Below, piece by piece: positions 1-7,839 of a stretch of 64,000 nucleotides of DNA; position 1 is the stretch's first letter, and each line of letters opens with the position of its first letter. The stretch is from Bilabrum cf. latius (lineage: Eukaryota; Bigyra: Bicosoecida; Bigyra; Bicosoecida). Made by a program: the position numbers and the translations under genes. The stretch is from positions 124,001-188,000 of the forward strand of contig OZ237736.1 of NCBI GenBank assembly GCA_965178125.1, written 5' to 3'. A model generated the notes under the pieces. The model was not told where the DNA came from. It searched no databases and worked only from the letters and a program-made list of their open reading frames with translations.

Positions 1-150
1 GTTGAATGCCTAAGTGAAGACTTAAATGATACCGTAGCCATAGATTTATTGGTTAAAAAAGAGAAGGAAGCCATTGAGAAATCAATAAAGAAATAGAAGG
101 ATGACATCATCAAAAAGGCTATAGATGACTTTATCTTACCCAAGGATTAA
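1..150 (+). CDS. C-terminal fragment of a hypothetical element-1 protein
   Basis: The frame is open from the first base of the window to a TAA at 148-150. It gives 49 residues rich in Lys, Asp and Ile, with one in-frame TAG read as Gln. The start lies outside the window. The charged helical composition (runs such as KKEKEAIEKSIKKQ) suggests a coiled-coil or helical tail. I do not recognise a family. It points toward the oppositely oriented gene ending at 198. Confidence 0.5.
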
Positions 151-197
151 ACTATATATTAATAATAATAATAATAGTATTATTAAAATTCAAAAAT

Positions 198-545
198 TTA
201 TTCTAAAAACTCAATATCAAACCATTCATTTGAATCATCATATTCTTCAGCATACATCAACGATAATTCTATATACTCTTCTAATTCACTATTAGTAAGG
301 TTATCAATTTCTTCTTCTTTCAATAGTTTGAAATCGGTTCCGTTGTCATCATTAAAACTTTCAACTTGACCTTCTGCTTCCTTTTTATATTCTTCTTTCC
401 AATTATCACTCCATACAACTCTCTTCGCTTGGTCTTTTAAAGTGTCAGTATAAAGCTTTTGTGCTTCTTCCTTATTATTAAACTTTTTAACCCAGTGTGT
501 ATGATAACATTCACTACCCCACGCTAATGATACAATATAAACCAT
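198..545 (-). CDS. hypothetical acidic protein, 115 aa
   Basis: An uninterrupted 115-residue frame with ATG at 543-545 and a TAA stop. The protein begins MVYIVSLAWGSECYHTHWVKK and continues with a strongly acidic, Glu/Asp/Asn-rich helical C-terminal half. There is no signal peptide, membrane segment or recognisable motif. It lies upstream-to-downstream with the BspA-like genes on the same strand, 41 bp past the stop of neither but between element genes, so it is probably an element accessory gene. Function unknown. Confidence 0.55.
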   Translation of the reverse strand: MVYIVSLAWGSECYHTHWVKKFNNKEEAQKLYTDTLKDQAKRVVWSDNWKEEYKKEAEGQVESFNDDNGTDFKLLKEEEIDNLTNSELEEYIELSLMYAEEYDDSNEWFDIEFLE

Positions 546-586
546 ATCTATAATAATTAAAAATAAAATAATTATTATAATAAAAC

Positions 587-1384
587 TTAATTAAAATTAT
601 CCTCTATCTCGTCTCGCTCCTCGTTATCCAATACCCAATCTAATCTTGAAGGGTGCCACGCTCTAGAAATTAATTCTTCTTTGATTTTTTTAGTTTGTTC
701 AATTGTTTCATCTTTCCGCTCTTCTAATGATGGGATTAATGTCGTGGAATAATCAATTCGTTCATCCTTAATTCCATTCTCCAAATGATTAAAACTAAAA
801 CAATTAGAAAACATACATTCCATATCTACAACATTTGAAACATCCCAGTTATTTAAAGGTTGATTTAGTGAATGGCAATCATAAAACATTCCGCACATAT
901 CTTTAACATTTGAAACGTTCCAATTATTCAATGGTTGGTTAAATGAATGGCAATCATTAAACATTTCACTCATATCTTCAACATTTGAAACATTCCAATT
1001 ATTCAATGGTTGGTTAAACGAATGACACTCATTAAACATACCGCCCATATCTTCAACATTTGAAACATCCCAGTTATTTAAAGGTTGATTAAACGAATGA
1101 CACCCATAAAACATATCGGTCATATCTTTAACATTTGAAACATCCCATGAATTTATTGGTGATTCAATTATCATATTATCAAATAGGTTTAACATATTCG
1201 TAATAAATGTTGTTACTAATAATTCAGGTTTCAAAAACTACAATGCGTGAAGAAGAAAATCTGTATCTTTAGCTACGTAATATGTTTTACCTTCAAATTT
1301 CACAATATAATTATCTTTTCTAAAATAATATTCTTTTGGTTTTGTAGCTTTCAAGGTTCCATTTTCCCATTTTAAAACTTCCAT
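587..1384 (-). CDS. BspA-like leucine-rich-repeat (DUF285) protein 1
   Basis: A 265-residue product if TAG is Gln; one TAG interrupts the frame near residue 49 (LLHALQFLKP). The first ~60 residues form a small leader domain (starting MEVLKWENGTLKATKP). About five copies of the ~30-residue BspA/DUF285 repeat follow, with cores such as SFNQPLNNWDVSNVEDM and MFxxC at regular spacing. The C-terminus (HPSRLDWVLDNEERDE) is shared with the next gene. DUF285 repeats are common in bacterial surface proteins and in large DNA viruses of protists, where they are thought to mediate binding. It ends in TAA. Its upstream flank resembles that of the neighbouring paralogue. Confidence 0.85.
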
Positions 1385-1473
1385 TCTGTATATACCTATA
1401 ATAAATATATTATTTAAGCCTTTTTAAACTCACACTATAATATTAAATAATCATTAATATTATTAAAATTCTA

Positions 1474-2493
1474 TTAATTAAAATTATCCTCTATCTCGTC
1501 TCGCTCCTCGTTATCCAATACCCAATCTAATCTTGAAGGGTGCCACGCTTTAGCAATTAATTCCTCTCTATATTTCTTTGTTTTTTTAATGGTTTTATGT
1601 TTTCGTCTTTCTAACAACGGTATCAATGTTGTAGAATAATCAATTCTTATACCCTTAATACCGTTCTCTAAATGATTGAAACTTTCACAATCTTTTAACA
1701 TCTAAAACTTACTCTAGACATTGGAAACATCCCAATTATCCAATGGTTGATTGAAGTTCTAACATCCATTAAACATAGAGGATATATATTCAACGTTAGA
1801 AACATCCCAATTACCCAATGGTTGATTGAATCTTGAACAAGAACCAAACATACCACTCATATCCCTAACATTACTAACATTCCAATCGTTCAATGATTGA
1901 TTGAATTCAGAATGATAGAACATAGACGACATTTTTTCAACCTTAGAAACATCCCAATTATTTAATGGTTGATTGAAGTTCCAACATCCATTAAACATAG
2001 AGGACATATTTTCAACGTTAGAAACATTCCAGTTTGTTAATGATTGATTGAATCTTGAACAAGAACCAAACATACCACTCATATCCCTAACATTACTAAC
2101 ATTCCAATCGTTCAATGATTGATTGAATTTAGAACAAAAATAGAACATAGACGACATTTTTTCAACCTTAGAAACATCCCAATTGCTCAATGGTTGATTA
2201 AAGCTTCTACAACTTTGAAACATTAAACTCATATCCTTAACATTTGAAACATCCCAAGTATTCAAAGGTTCATTAAATTTATCCTATCCATTGAATACTT
2301 CACTCATATCTGTTATGAATGTTGTTATTATTTCATAAGGTTTATAGTCCTTCAAAAACCATCTTATATAATCTTTATCCATTGCTATATGATAGGTTTT
2401 CCCTTCAAAATTAACCTAAAATCCATTTCGTTCATAATATTCTTTTGGTTGTGTAGCTTTCAAGGTTCCATTTTCCCATTTTAATAATTCCAT
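1474..2493 (-). CDS. BspA-like leucine-rich-repeat (DUF285) protein 2
   Basis: A 339-residue product when TAG is Gln; there are several in-frame TAGs (GFQVNFEG, FNGQDKFNEP, GCQNFNQP, SNVQSKFQ). The architecture matches the neighbour at 587-1384: leader domain, then about eight BspA repeats with FNQPLxNWDVSNVxxMSSMF cores, then the same C-terminal HPSRLDWVLDNEERDE block. The repeats align with each other through the TAG codons, for example a TAG where a sister repeat has another residue before NFNQPL. Stop is TAA. The two genes share near-identical 5' flanks with TATAGGTATATACAG just before ATG, so they are a tandem duplication. Confidence 0.85.
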
Positions 2494-2967
2494 TCTGTAT
2501 ATACCTATAATAAATATATTTTTTAAGTCAATTTAAACGCTCTATAACATTTTAAAAATAAAAGCGCGTTTGTTCCATTTGTGAAGGTATAAGCGAGGAT
2601 AAGGGGGTATAATGAAGGTAGTTTAGAAGGTTGAATAATGGAGTCCCATAAAGTGATGGAACTTTTGGCTAGAAAATGGCTAGAGTCCCAGAACACCTTC
2701 ACAAGAGGGCTACATCCACGTTTTGCTAAATAATACATATACTAATACGCAATTTGTGGATATGGTCATCGTATAGAGTTTTATATATAATTGATTTTCT
2801 ATAATTAGAAGGATAAAGCAGTTATATGAAGTAGCAGTATGAAGAGGCTCACCTTGACTTTTGGAGCGACTAGCGAGAAAAGGAATGGAGAGAGGGAAGA
2901 GCTTTAGCTCTGACTGAACGTAATTATTGAAACTTGTTTCCTTAACCGAAGGGAATAAATTTATTTA
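2494..2967. other. element-1 stretch without a supported gene
   Basis: No frame here gives a convincing protein even with TAG as Gln. A 71-codon open frame exists on the minus strand (2523-2738) but has no homology signal and reads like remnant sequence. The GC level of 2560-2960 is above that of the rest of the element. It may be debris from a rearrangement linked to the broken Cys-rich gene at 2968-3102. Confidence 0.4.
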
Positions 2968-3102
2968 TTACCGTAGCGGGGGGGAACAGATACACTTCTA
3001 TTCGTTCTTTCTCTTACCATCAGGGACTAATAAAGGGGCTATCTTATCCCAGTCTGTAATATTTAGCTTATTGATTATGAAATTTTTGCACTTATAGCAC
3101 AT
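2968..3102 (-). pseudogene. truncated copy of the Cys-rich protein gene of element 2
   Basis: The reverse strand opens MCYKCKNFIINKLNITDWDK and continues KIAPLLVPDGKRK, closely matching the start of the 177-residue Cys-rich protein encoded at 27919-28452 in element 2 (MCYKCRNFIINKLKINDWNK). After about 40 codons the match is lost around KCIC and the frame stops at a TAA (2968-2970). The upstream flank, with the ATAGTATATACTATAAT palindrome near 3110, is also shared with element 2. It is a 5' remnant of that gene. Confidence 0.75.
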
Positions 3103-3210
3103 TATAATATAGTATATACTATAATAATATATTATTTTTAAGTCTAATTAGTGTCATAAAAGCAACTTAAAGATAAAACAACTAATAACAATATAAACCA
3201 ATATAAAACA

Positions 3211-3840
3211 ATGCCTGACTACTCTAAAGCTAAGATTTACAAGTTATATTCACTTAATGACACTTCAAAAGTCTATTACGGTTCTACTTGTTAGACTTTA
3301 AGTCAAAGAAAAGGAGGACATACGAAAGATTATAAGTATTACAAGTAGAACGGAACAAAATACAAAGGGTTTGTCTCATCATTTGATATTTATGATTTAG
3401 GAGATGTAAGAATAGAATTAGTCGAGAATTGCCCATGCAAGAACAAAGAAGAATTAAAGAAAATAGAAGGTGGACATATACGAAGTAATAAGTGTGTGAA
3501 TAAGTGCATAGCTGGTAGGACCAAAAAAGAGTATCGTGAAGACAATAAAGATAAATTGAGTACACTAAATAAAATGTATAGACAGAAGAACAAAAGCAAG
3601 ATTAAGTAGTATCTCAAAGAATATAATGAAGTAAATAAATAGAAAATTTGTAGAATGAAACGAACCAATTACTTCAAAGATAAAGACAAGAGAAGGAAAT
3701 ACTTAGAAAAGAATAAAGACAAAATAAAAAAGCAAAAACAAGAATATTATCAAAGGAACAAAGACAAAATGAATGAAAGAAGAAGACTTAGAGCCAAAGA
3801 GAAAAGAGACAAAGAATATTAGGCTAAGACATCCACATAA
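3211..3840 (+). CDS. GIY-YIG homing-type endonuclease
   Basis: A 209-residue product with TAG as Gln and TAA as stop. The N-terminus has the GIY-YIG core: KIYKLYSLNDTSKVYYGST gives the IYK...YYGS pair. The helix with Arg (TLSQRKGGH) and the catalytic Glu region (ELKKIEGGHIR) follow. The form with VNKCIAGRTKKEYREDNKDK and a Lys/Glu-rich repetitive tail is typical of nucleases in giant viruses and virophages. Such enzymes nick or cut DNA and can spread with their host element. Element 2 lacks this gene: at the equivalent place (28500-28600) it has a hairpin repeat instead. The first in-frame TAG (STCQTLSQR) sits right after the YYGS motif. Confidence 0.85.
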
Positions 3841-3872
3841 TTATATTATTAAATGTATTTAATTTAATAGTA

Positions 3873-4280
3873 TTAATCCAGTATTTTCAAATACTTGAGT
3901 CTTGCGTCCACTTTAGACCTATAGTCATCTAACCATTTTTCCAAAGTATCCCCTTTAACATACCTTTTTACATCTAATACTCCATTGGCTAGTTTTGTTA
4001 AGTAGTCCTTAATAGCATTATCACTTCCCCATAAGATCTTATGACTGTGATATTTTGAGCTATTAGTATCGGTAGTCTTCCCGTGTCTTCGGTAGTATAG
4101 GCGTCGTCTTTTAGGGTCAATATGGTTATTATCTCCATACTTACCAATCAAATCAAAGTATTGAGCATATCGTGCATCACCAAAGCTAGTGATATACTTA
4201 CCATTTTTGAATACATCATATTTCTTATTTCTACGAGTAGAGGGTTTATATTTGAATCCATCAATAATTATCTCATACAT
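3873..4280 (-). CDS. DUF5754-like viral protein (element-1 copy)
   Basis: 135 residues, TAA stop, no in-frame TAG. The pattern KKYDVFKNGKYITSFGDARYAQY, then DPKRRRLYYRRHG, and Asn/Ser before HSHKILWG resembles DUF5754. That is a small family of unknown function which I recall from nucleocytoplasmic large DNA viruses; the family assignment is from memory. A nearly identical copy lies at 28610-29017, and the two differ mainly at the last residues (LKYLKILD versus LKQLKILN). It starts 8 bp from the divergent ATG at 4289, so the two genes share a very short promoter region. Confidence 0.7.
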   Translation of the reverse strand: MYEIIIDGFKYKPSTRRNKKYDVFKNGKYITSFGDARYAQYFDLIGKYGDNNHIDPKRRRLYYRRHGKTTDTNSSKYHSHKILWGSDNAIKDYLTKLANGVLDVKRYVKGDTLEKWLDDYRSKVDARLKYLKILD

Positions 4281-4288
4281 AATATATT

Positions 4289-4498
4289 ATGATACAAGAT
4301 TTATTAACTTAGTATATTGTCGGTAAGACTTGTAAATTAGTTATTAAATAGGTGAAGACTACCAAGACATATCATAAGACAAAATCATTTGTTAAGGACT
4401 AGTTAGAAGAAGTACTCAATACATTGATACAAGTTAAAGGACATTCTAAATATGAACACAAGATCAAATGGACCACTTCAAGTGGTATGAGTTAGTGA
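4289..4498 (+). CDS. small basic protein, 69 aa (element-1 copy)
   Basis: The frame runs from ATG 4289 through three sense TAGs plus a final TAG-TGA pair, ending in TGA at 4496-4498. It gives a Lys/Thr-rich product starting MIQDLLTQYIVGKTCKLVIK. The copy at 29026-29235 has the same coordinates relative to the duplicated block. It is divergent from the DUF5754-like gene, 8 bp away. A hairpin repeat begins 25 bp after the stop. The family is not recognised; the basic C-terminus (HSKYEHKIKWTTSSG) suggests nucleic-acid contact, which is inference. Confidence 0.6.
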
Positions 4499-4522
4499 AT
4501 ATGTAAAATTGAATACGGGTGA

Positions 4523-4581
4523 GCGCCCAGAATTGCAAACATAATTTTCTTGATACTTATATATTTCCGCAATTTGGGGCG
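4523..4581 (+). repeat. dispersed hairpin R1
   Basis: Arms GCGCCCAGAATTGC and CGCAATTTGGGGCG face each other across an AT-rich core that is itself partly palindromic. It begins 25 bp after the TGA of the 69-aa gene and has the arm order expected for a plus-strand gene end. It may be a transcription terminator or processing signal. Confidence 0.75.
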
Positions 4582-4673
4582 GTCATATCTGGAGATACAA
4601 TTTGGGGCGGTCATATCTGGAGATACAATTTGGGGCGGTCATATCTGGAGATACAATTTGGGGCGGTCATATT
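4571..4673 (+). repeat. 28-bp direct tandem repeat, three full units plus a partial
   Basis: Unit AATTTGGGGCGG followed by TCATATCTGGAGATAC is repeated at 4571, 4599 and 4627, with a fourth partial unit at 4655. It grew from the right arm of hairpin R1. Element 2 has one full unit at the same place (29308-29335). Confidence 0.9.
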
Positions 4674-4817
4674 TATTATTAGTTATTTTAAAATATCTCG
4701 TCAAGTGGTTAAGTCTTTTTGTGATATCCCGTTAAGTGGTCAATAAAATGAACGGTAAGTCAAAAAAATTAATCAAAATAAAGAAGTAGTTGATTATTAA
4801 TTATTGAAGACACCTAC

Positions 4818-4876
4818 GCGCCCAGAATTGCGACAATATCTCTTAATATCCTAATATATTTCCGCAATTTCGGGCC
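4818..4876 (+). repeat. dispersed hairpin R2
   Basis: GCGCCCAGAATTGCG and CGCAATTTCGGGCC arms around a core with TCTTAATATCCTAATATAT. No gene is immediately upstream. Its counterpart in element 2 is 29499-29557. Confidence 0.75.
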
Positions 4877-4989
4877 GTCATTTCTGGACATTTAATATAG
4901 CACATACTAGAAATATCTTTATTACAAAATTACACCTCTATAAGATAACTATGTCAAAATTAACAAAATATAAAACTCAATACACCTAC

Positions 4990-5049
4990 GCGCCCAGAAT
5001 TGCGACAATATATCTTAATATCCTAATATATTACCGCAATTTCGGGCGC
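4990..5049 (+). repeat. dispersed hairpin R3
   Basis: Same family, preceded by the family's usual CTCAATACACCTAC flank and followed by TAGTATTATACTATA. Counterpart 29671-29730. Confidence 0.75.
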
Positions 5050-5283
5050 TAGTATTATACTATACCATATTTAATTATCCTATATTTTCCATTTAATCTA
5101 GTGATTAATCATTTCAAAGTAATACACTTGACATAAACCAGTTCATTGAGTCATTTTAAAGTCATCGTCAAAACATTTATCATTTTTAAGTTATCCCGCT
5201 TTGTATTCCTTTATATCATATACTCAAACAAAGGACTTTAACATATTTAAAGAATTATGAAAAATAAAAATCAATACACCTAC

Positions 5284-5342
5284 GCGCCCAGAATTGCACA
5301 CATATATTCTTAAATGACTATATATTACCGCAATTTCGGGCG
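5284..5342 (+). repeat. dispersed hairpin R4, core differs from its element-2 counterpart
   Basis: Arms are conserved. The core (ACACATATATTCTTAAATGA) matches the neighbouring R5 rather than the positionally equivalent R18, while flanks on both sides are the same in the two elements. This looks like core replacement by gene conversion. Confidence 0.75.
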
Positions 5343-5679
5343 ATAGATTAAAGGATGTATTTTTAAGGGGATACCCTTATATTTGAAGTTTTGAAGAGAT
5401 GACATATAAAAGACTTTATAAAGTGATTAATATCTCCTTCTAGTTATATTTAAATATTCAATTATTTAAGTATAGATTGACAAGTAATAAAAAAAGAGAT
5501 AAATTAAGTTGATATATTAGTTTAGTTTTATTTATTAATTTAAATTTTTCATTGGAAGTATTAAAAAGACTTTAATACTTCTGTCAATCTCTTTAAGTAT
5601 TTATTTAGTTATTTTCTAAAGTGGTAAATGTCAATTGATACTTAAAACCAAATCATAATATAAAACTCAATACACCTAC

Positions 5680-5738
5680 GCGCCCAGAATTGCGAACATA
5701 TATTCTTAAATGACTATATATTTCCGCAATTTCGGGCG
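5680..5738 (+). repeat. dispersed hairpin R5
   Basis: GCGCCCAGAATTGCG and CGCAATTTCGGGCG arms, core TATATTCTTAAATGACTATA. It is the last hairpin before the element terminus, 202 bp away. Counterpart 30361-30419. Confidence 0.75.
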
Positions 5739-5939
5739 GGCATATCCTAAGACTTAGGCTAGGGATTCACTCAACAGATTAAGTAAAGTAAAGGTCTAAC
5801 AGATAGACATTAACGGCGCGAAGGTATTAAATTAGGTAGATATATGAATAAATAGCTATTAAATTATTATGTTCAAGTGAAGGACATTATGAAGGACTAC
5901 GGCTTAAGATGTTGTGAAGTGGTTAATATTGACCTCTTA

Positions 5940-6040
5940 TGTTATCCGCCAAAATGTGGAGTTATGATAACTCTATTTCTACTATATAGTAGAAATAGAG
6001 TTTACTTATATAAAAACTACACACATTTTGGCGGATAACA
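5940..6040 (+). repeat. palindromic terminus of element 1
   Basis: Outer arms GTTATCCGCCAAAATGTG (5941-5958) and its reverse complement (6022-6039) enclose a perfect 34-bp palindrome at 5969-6002 centred on CTACTATATAGTAG. One more T/A pair extends the outer arms to 5940 and 6040. AT-rich element sequence ends here and GC-rich host sequence begins. The same structure closes element 2. It could fold into a T- or cross-shaped hairpin, like the ends of some linear viral genomes, or be a binding site for the integrase. Confidence 0.9.
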
Positions 6041-6240
6041 CAGGCAGCTCTCCGCGGTGCTCTCATGCCGCGAATTGGAAGCGAGTTACCATGGCGCTGG
6101 ACGGGGGAAATCATGTGAATGATCCTTGTTATTCTACTTGATGCTGCGTTCCATTGGATGAGATTCCTCTTTGCAACCGAACAAGTCAGACTCGGAAGTC
6201 CGCGGCCAATCCGCTTCACAACGTGCAGACCAAAGCGAGC

Positions 6241-7660
6241 TCACTGGCGCACCCTCGAGGTGGTCTTCTCCGCACCGCGGATGAAGGCAGGCACCTCGTT
6301 GTAGAAAATGTCCGTGTATAGCTCCGCCTCGTCGGGCAAGGGATGCTTCTTGGCCGCCTCGATCTCAGCGTCCACCTCCTTCCTGATGCCCTTCTCGATG
6401 GCCTTGAGCTCCTCCGCCGAGGCCCACCCCGCCTCCATGATCCTAGACTTGACCAGCTCGATGCAGTCCTTGGTCTTCCTCATCTCGTTGATCTCCTCCC
6501 TGTCGCGATAGGTCACCCCTGGGTCCGACATGGAGTGCCCATGGTACCGGTACGTCCTGCACTCCACGAACAGAGGGCCATTGCCTTTCCCTGCGTATTC
6601 CTTGCACCACCTCATGCCATCCCGCATGGCCAGCACGTCCATGCCATCCAGCTTGATACCGGGGATGGCCACGCCGCCCTGCTTGTAGTACTCGGGGTTG
6701 CAGCTGTGCCTGTCCACGCTCGTGCCCATGCCGTACTGGTTGTTCTCGCAGAATAGCATGAGGGGGAGGCCCCAAAGCTTGGACATGTTGGCCGCCTCCC
6801 AGATCTGCCCCTGGTTCGCCGCGCCGTCGCCGAACATGGCCACGGTCACGCCCATGTCCTAGCCCTCCTTGGCGAGGTACTTTTGCGCAAAGGCCAGCCC
6901 GGCGCCCACGGGCACCTGGGCGCCCACGATGCCGGCACCGCCCCAGAACCGGTTCTTCTTGGAGTACAAATGCATGGATCCGCCCTTGCCCGCAGACACA
7001 CCGCCCGAGTTGCCGAACAGCTCGGCAGCCACCCGCTCCACGGTGTCGCCTCGCACCAGCTGCAGTGCGTGGCATCGGTACGTTCCTACAAGGTCGTCGT
7101 CCTTGCCCAGTCCCGTCTGGAGACCAAGGGCAACAGCTTCCTATCCATCGTACAAGTGGCAGAAACCACGGATGTTGCGCTCCTTGTACTCCTTGTCGAA
7201 GGTGATCTCCATCCGCCGAATCCTAAACATCTCCTTGTGGTAGTGCATCATCTCGTCCTTCGTCGCTTTTGCTGTCTTGATTTCGGGGGTATCCACCACT
7301 GCAAATAAAACTTGAACATCAATGGATGACAGTGATGGATTGCGAGACGCACGCGCGGTAGCTTTGCGCCATGCCGCGCTGGATTTCGGGAAGATCAGGC
7401 AAGCTGGCCCCACCGATCCTATGCATGAAACGAAGGGCGCCACTCCCATTTTCATTCCATTACAAATGGTCTCAAATGGTGCTGAATACATGTCGGGCGC
7501 GTTGCTACGGCGCAGAGATCTCACGGTGGGTCTCGGGCTCGACCTTGAGCTCGAATTCGTACTCATCAGTGGACATCATCCGGGCCATTGGCCTACTAAA
7601 GGAGCTACGCATAGCTGATCGGCCAAGCACGGCAGTAGATCGGCGCATGGCACGCATCAT
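6241..7660 (-). CDS. pyruvate dehydrogenase E1 component subunit alpha, mitochondrial
   Basis: Two exons (7525-7660; 6241-7298) joined over a 226-bp GT-AG intron give 397 residues, the usual E1-alpha length. The first ~30 residues ([20 protein letters not shown]...) look like a mitochondrial transit peptide. Landmarks in order: FRIRRME, FCHLYDGQEA (~residues 91-100, Gln from TAG at 7141-7143), [23 protein letters not shown], the thiamine-diphosphate motif [13 protein letters not shown]...ENN, and the phosphorylation loop [18 protein letters not shown] second TAG-Gln lies in AKEGQDMG. With E1-beta it binds thiamine diphosphate and decarboxylates pyruvate in the mitochondrial matrix. Stop TGA. 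The gene points toward element 1, which ends 201 bp beyond the stop. Confidence 0.95.
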
Positions 7661-7839
7661 GGCTGCAAATATACGCGCAAGATGCAATGACGCGGAGGAC
7701 CAACTGTGCGCGCGGCGCCCATTCGGGCTGGTTCCGTAACGAAGAGAAACGGGGCTGACGCCGATTCTGTGTGCAATAGAAGGAAACGCGAACCAAATCG
7801 CACGCACTTTAACCTATCAATGCACGCAAATAACGCAAG

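Larger units (their letters stand above)
4674..5939. other. AT-rich non-coding end region of element 1
   Basis: No protein-coding frame is supported on either strand even with TAG as Gln; the longest readings are under ~25 codons. The region holds four hairpins (R2-R5) at intervals of about 170-400 bp and a further short inverted repeat, GAAGTATTAAA with TTTAATACTTC, near 5554-5581. It is conserved almost base for base in element 2. A role in replication, packaging or as non-coding RNA is possible, but nothing in the sequence decides it. Confidence 0.6.
3897..6040 (+). repeat. right-end duplication, copy 1 (matches 28634-30721)
   Basis: From the shared AGTCTTGCGTCC motif to the terminal palindrome, elements 1 and 2 are collinear. 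The offset between copies is 24737 up to base 4571 and 24681 from base 4818 onward. The 56-bp difference equals two 28-bp tandem units. Only scattered substitutions were seen otherwise, plus one hairpin core (5290-5330) that differs at many bases. The block holds the DUF5754-like gene, the 69-aa gene, five hairpins and the terminus. Confidence 0.9.

Noticed and set aside
3284-3668. Minus-strand frames of ~90 codons rich in Leu/Tyr/Ser
   Set aside because: They lie antisense to the GIY-YIG nuclease, which has clear motifs.
4519-4746. Plus-strand frames containing repeated IWGGHIWRYNLG
   Set aside because: Created by translation through the 28-bp tandem repeat and hairpin R1; not conserved in length in element 2.
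4523-5738. Regularly spaced hairpins as a CRISPR array
   Set aside because: Repeat units are palindromic over their whole length, spacing is 110-400 bp and irregular, copies occur in both orientations between genes, and no cas genes are present.
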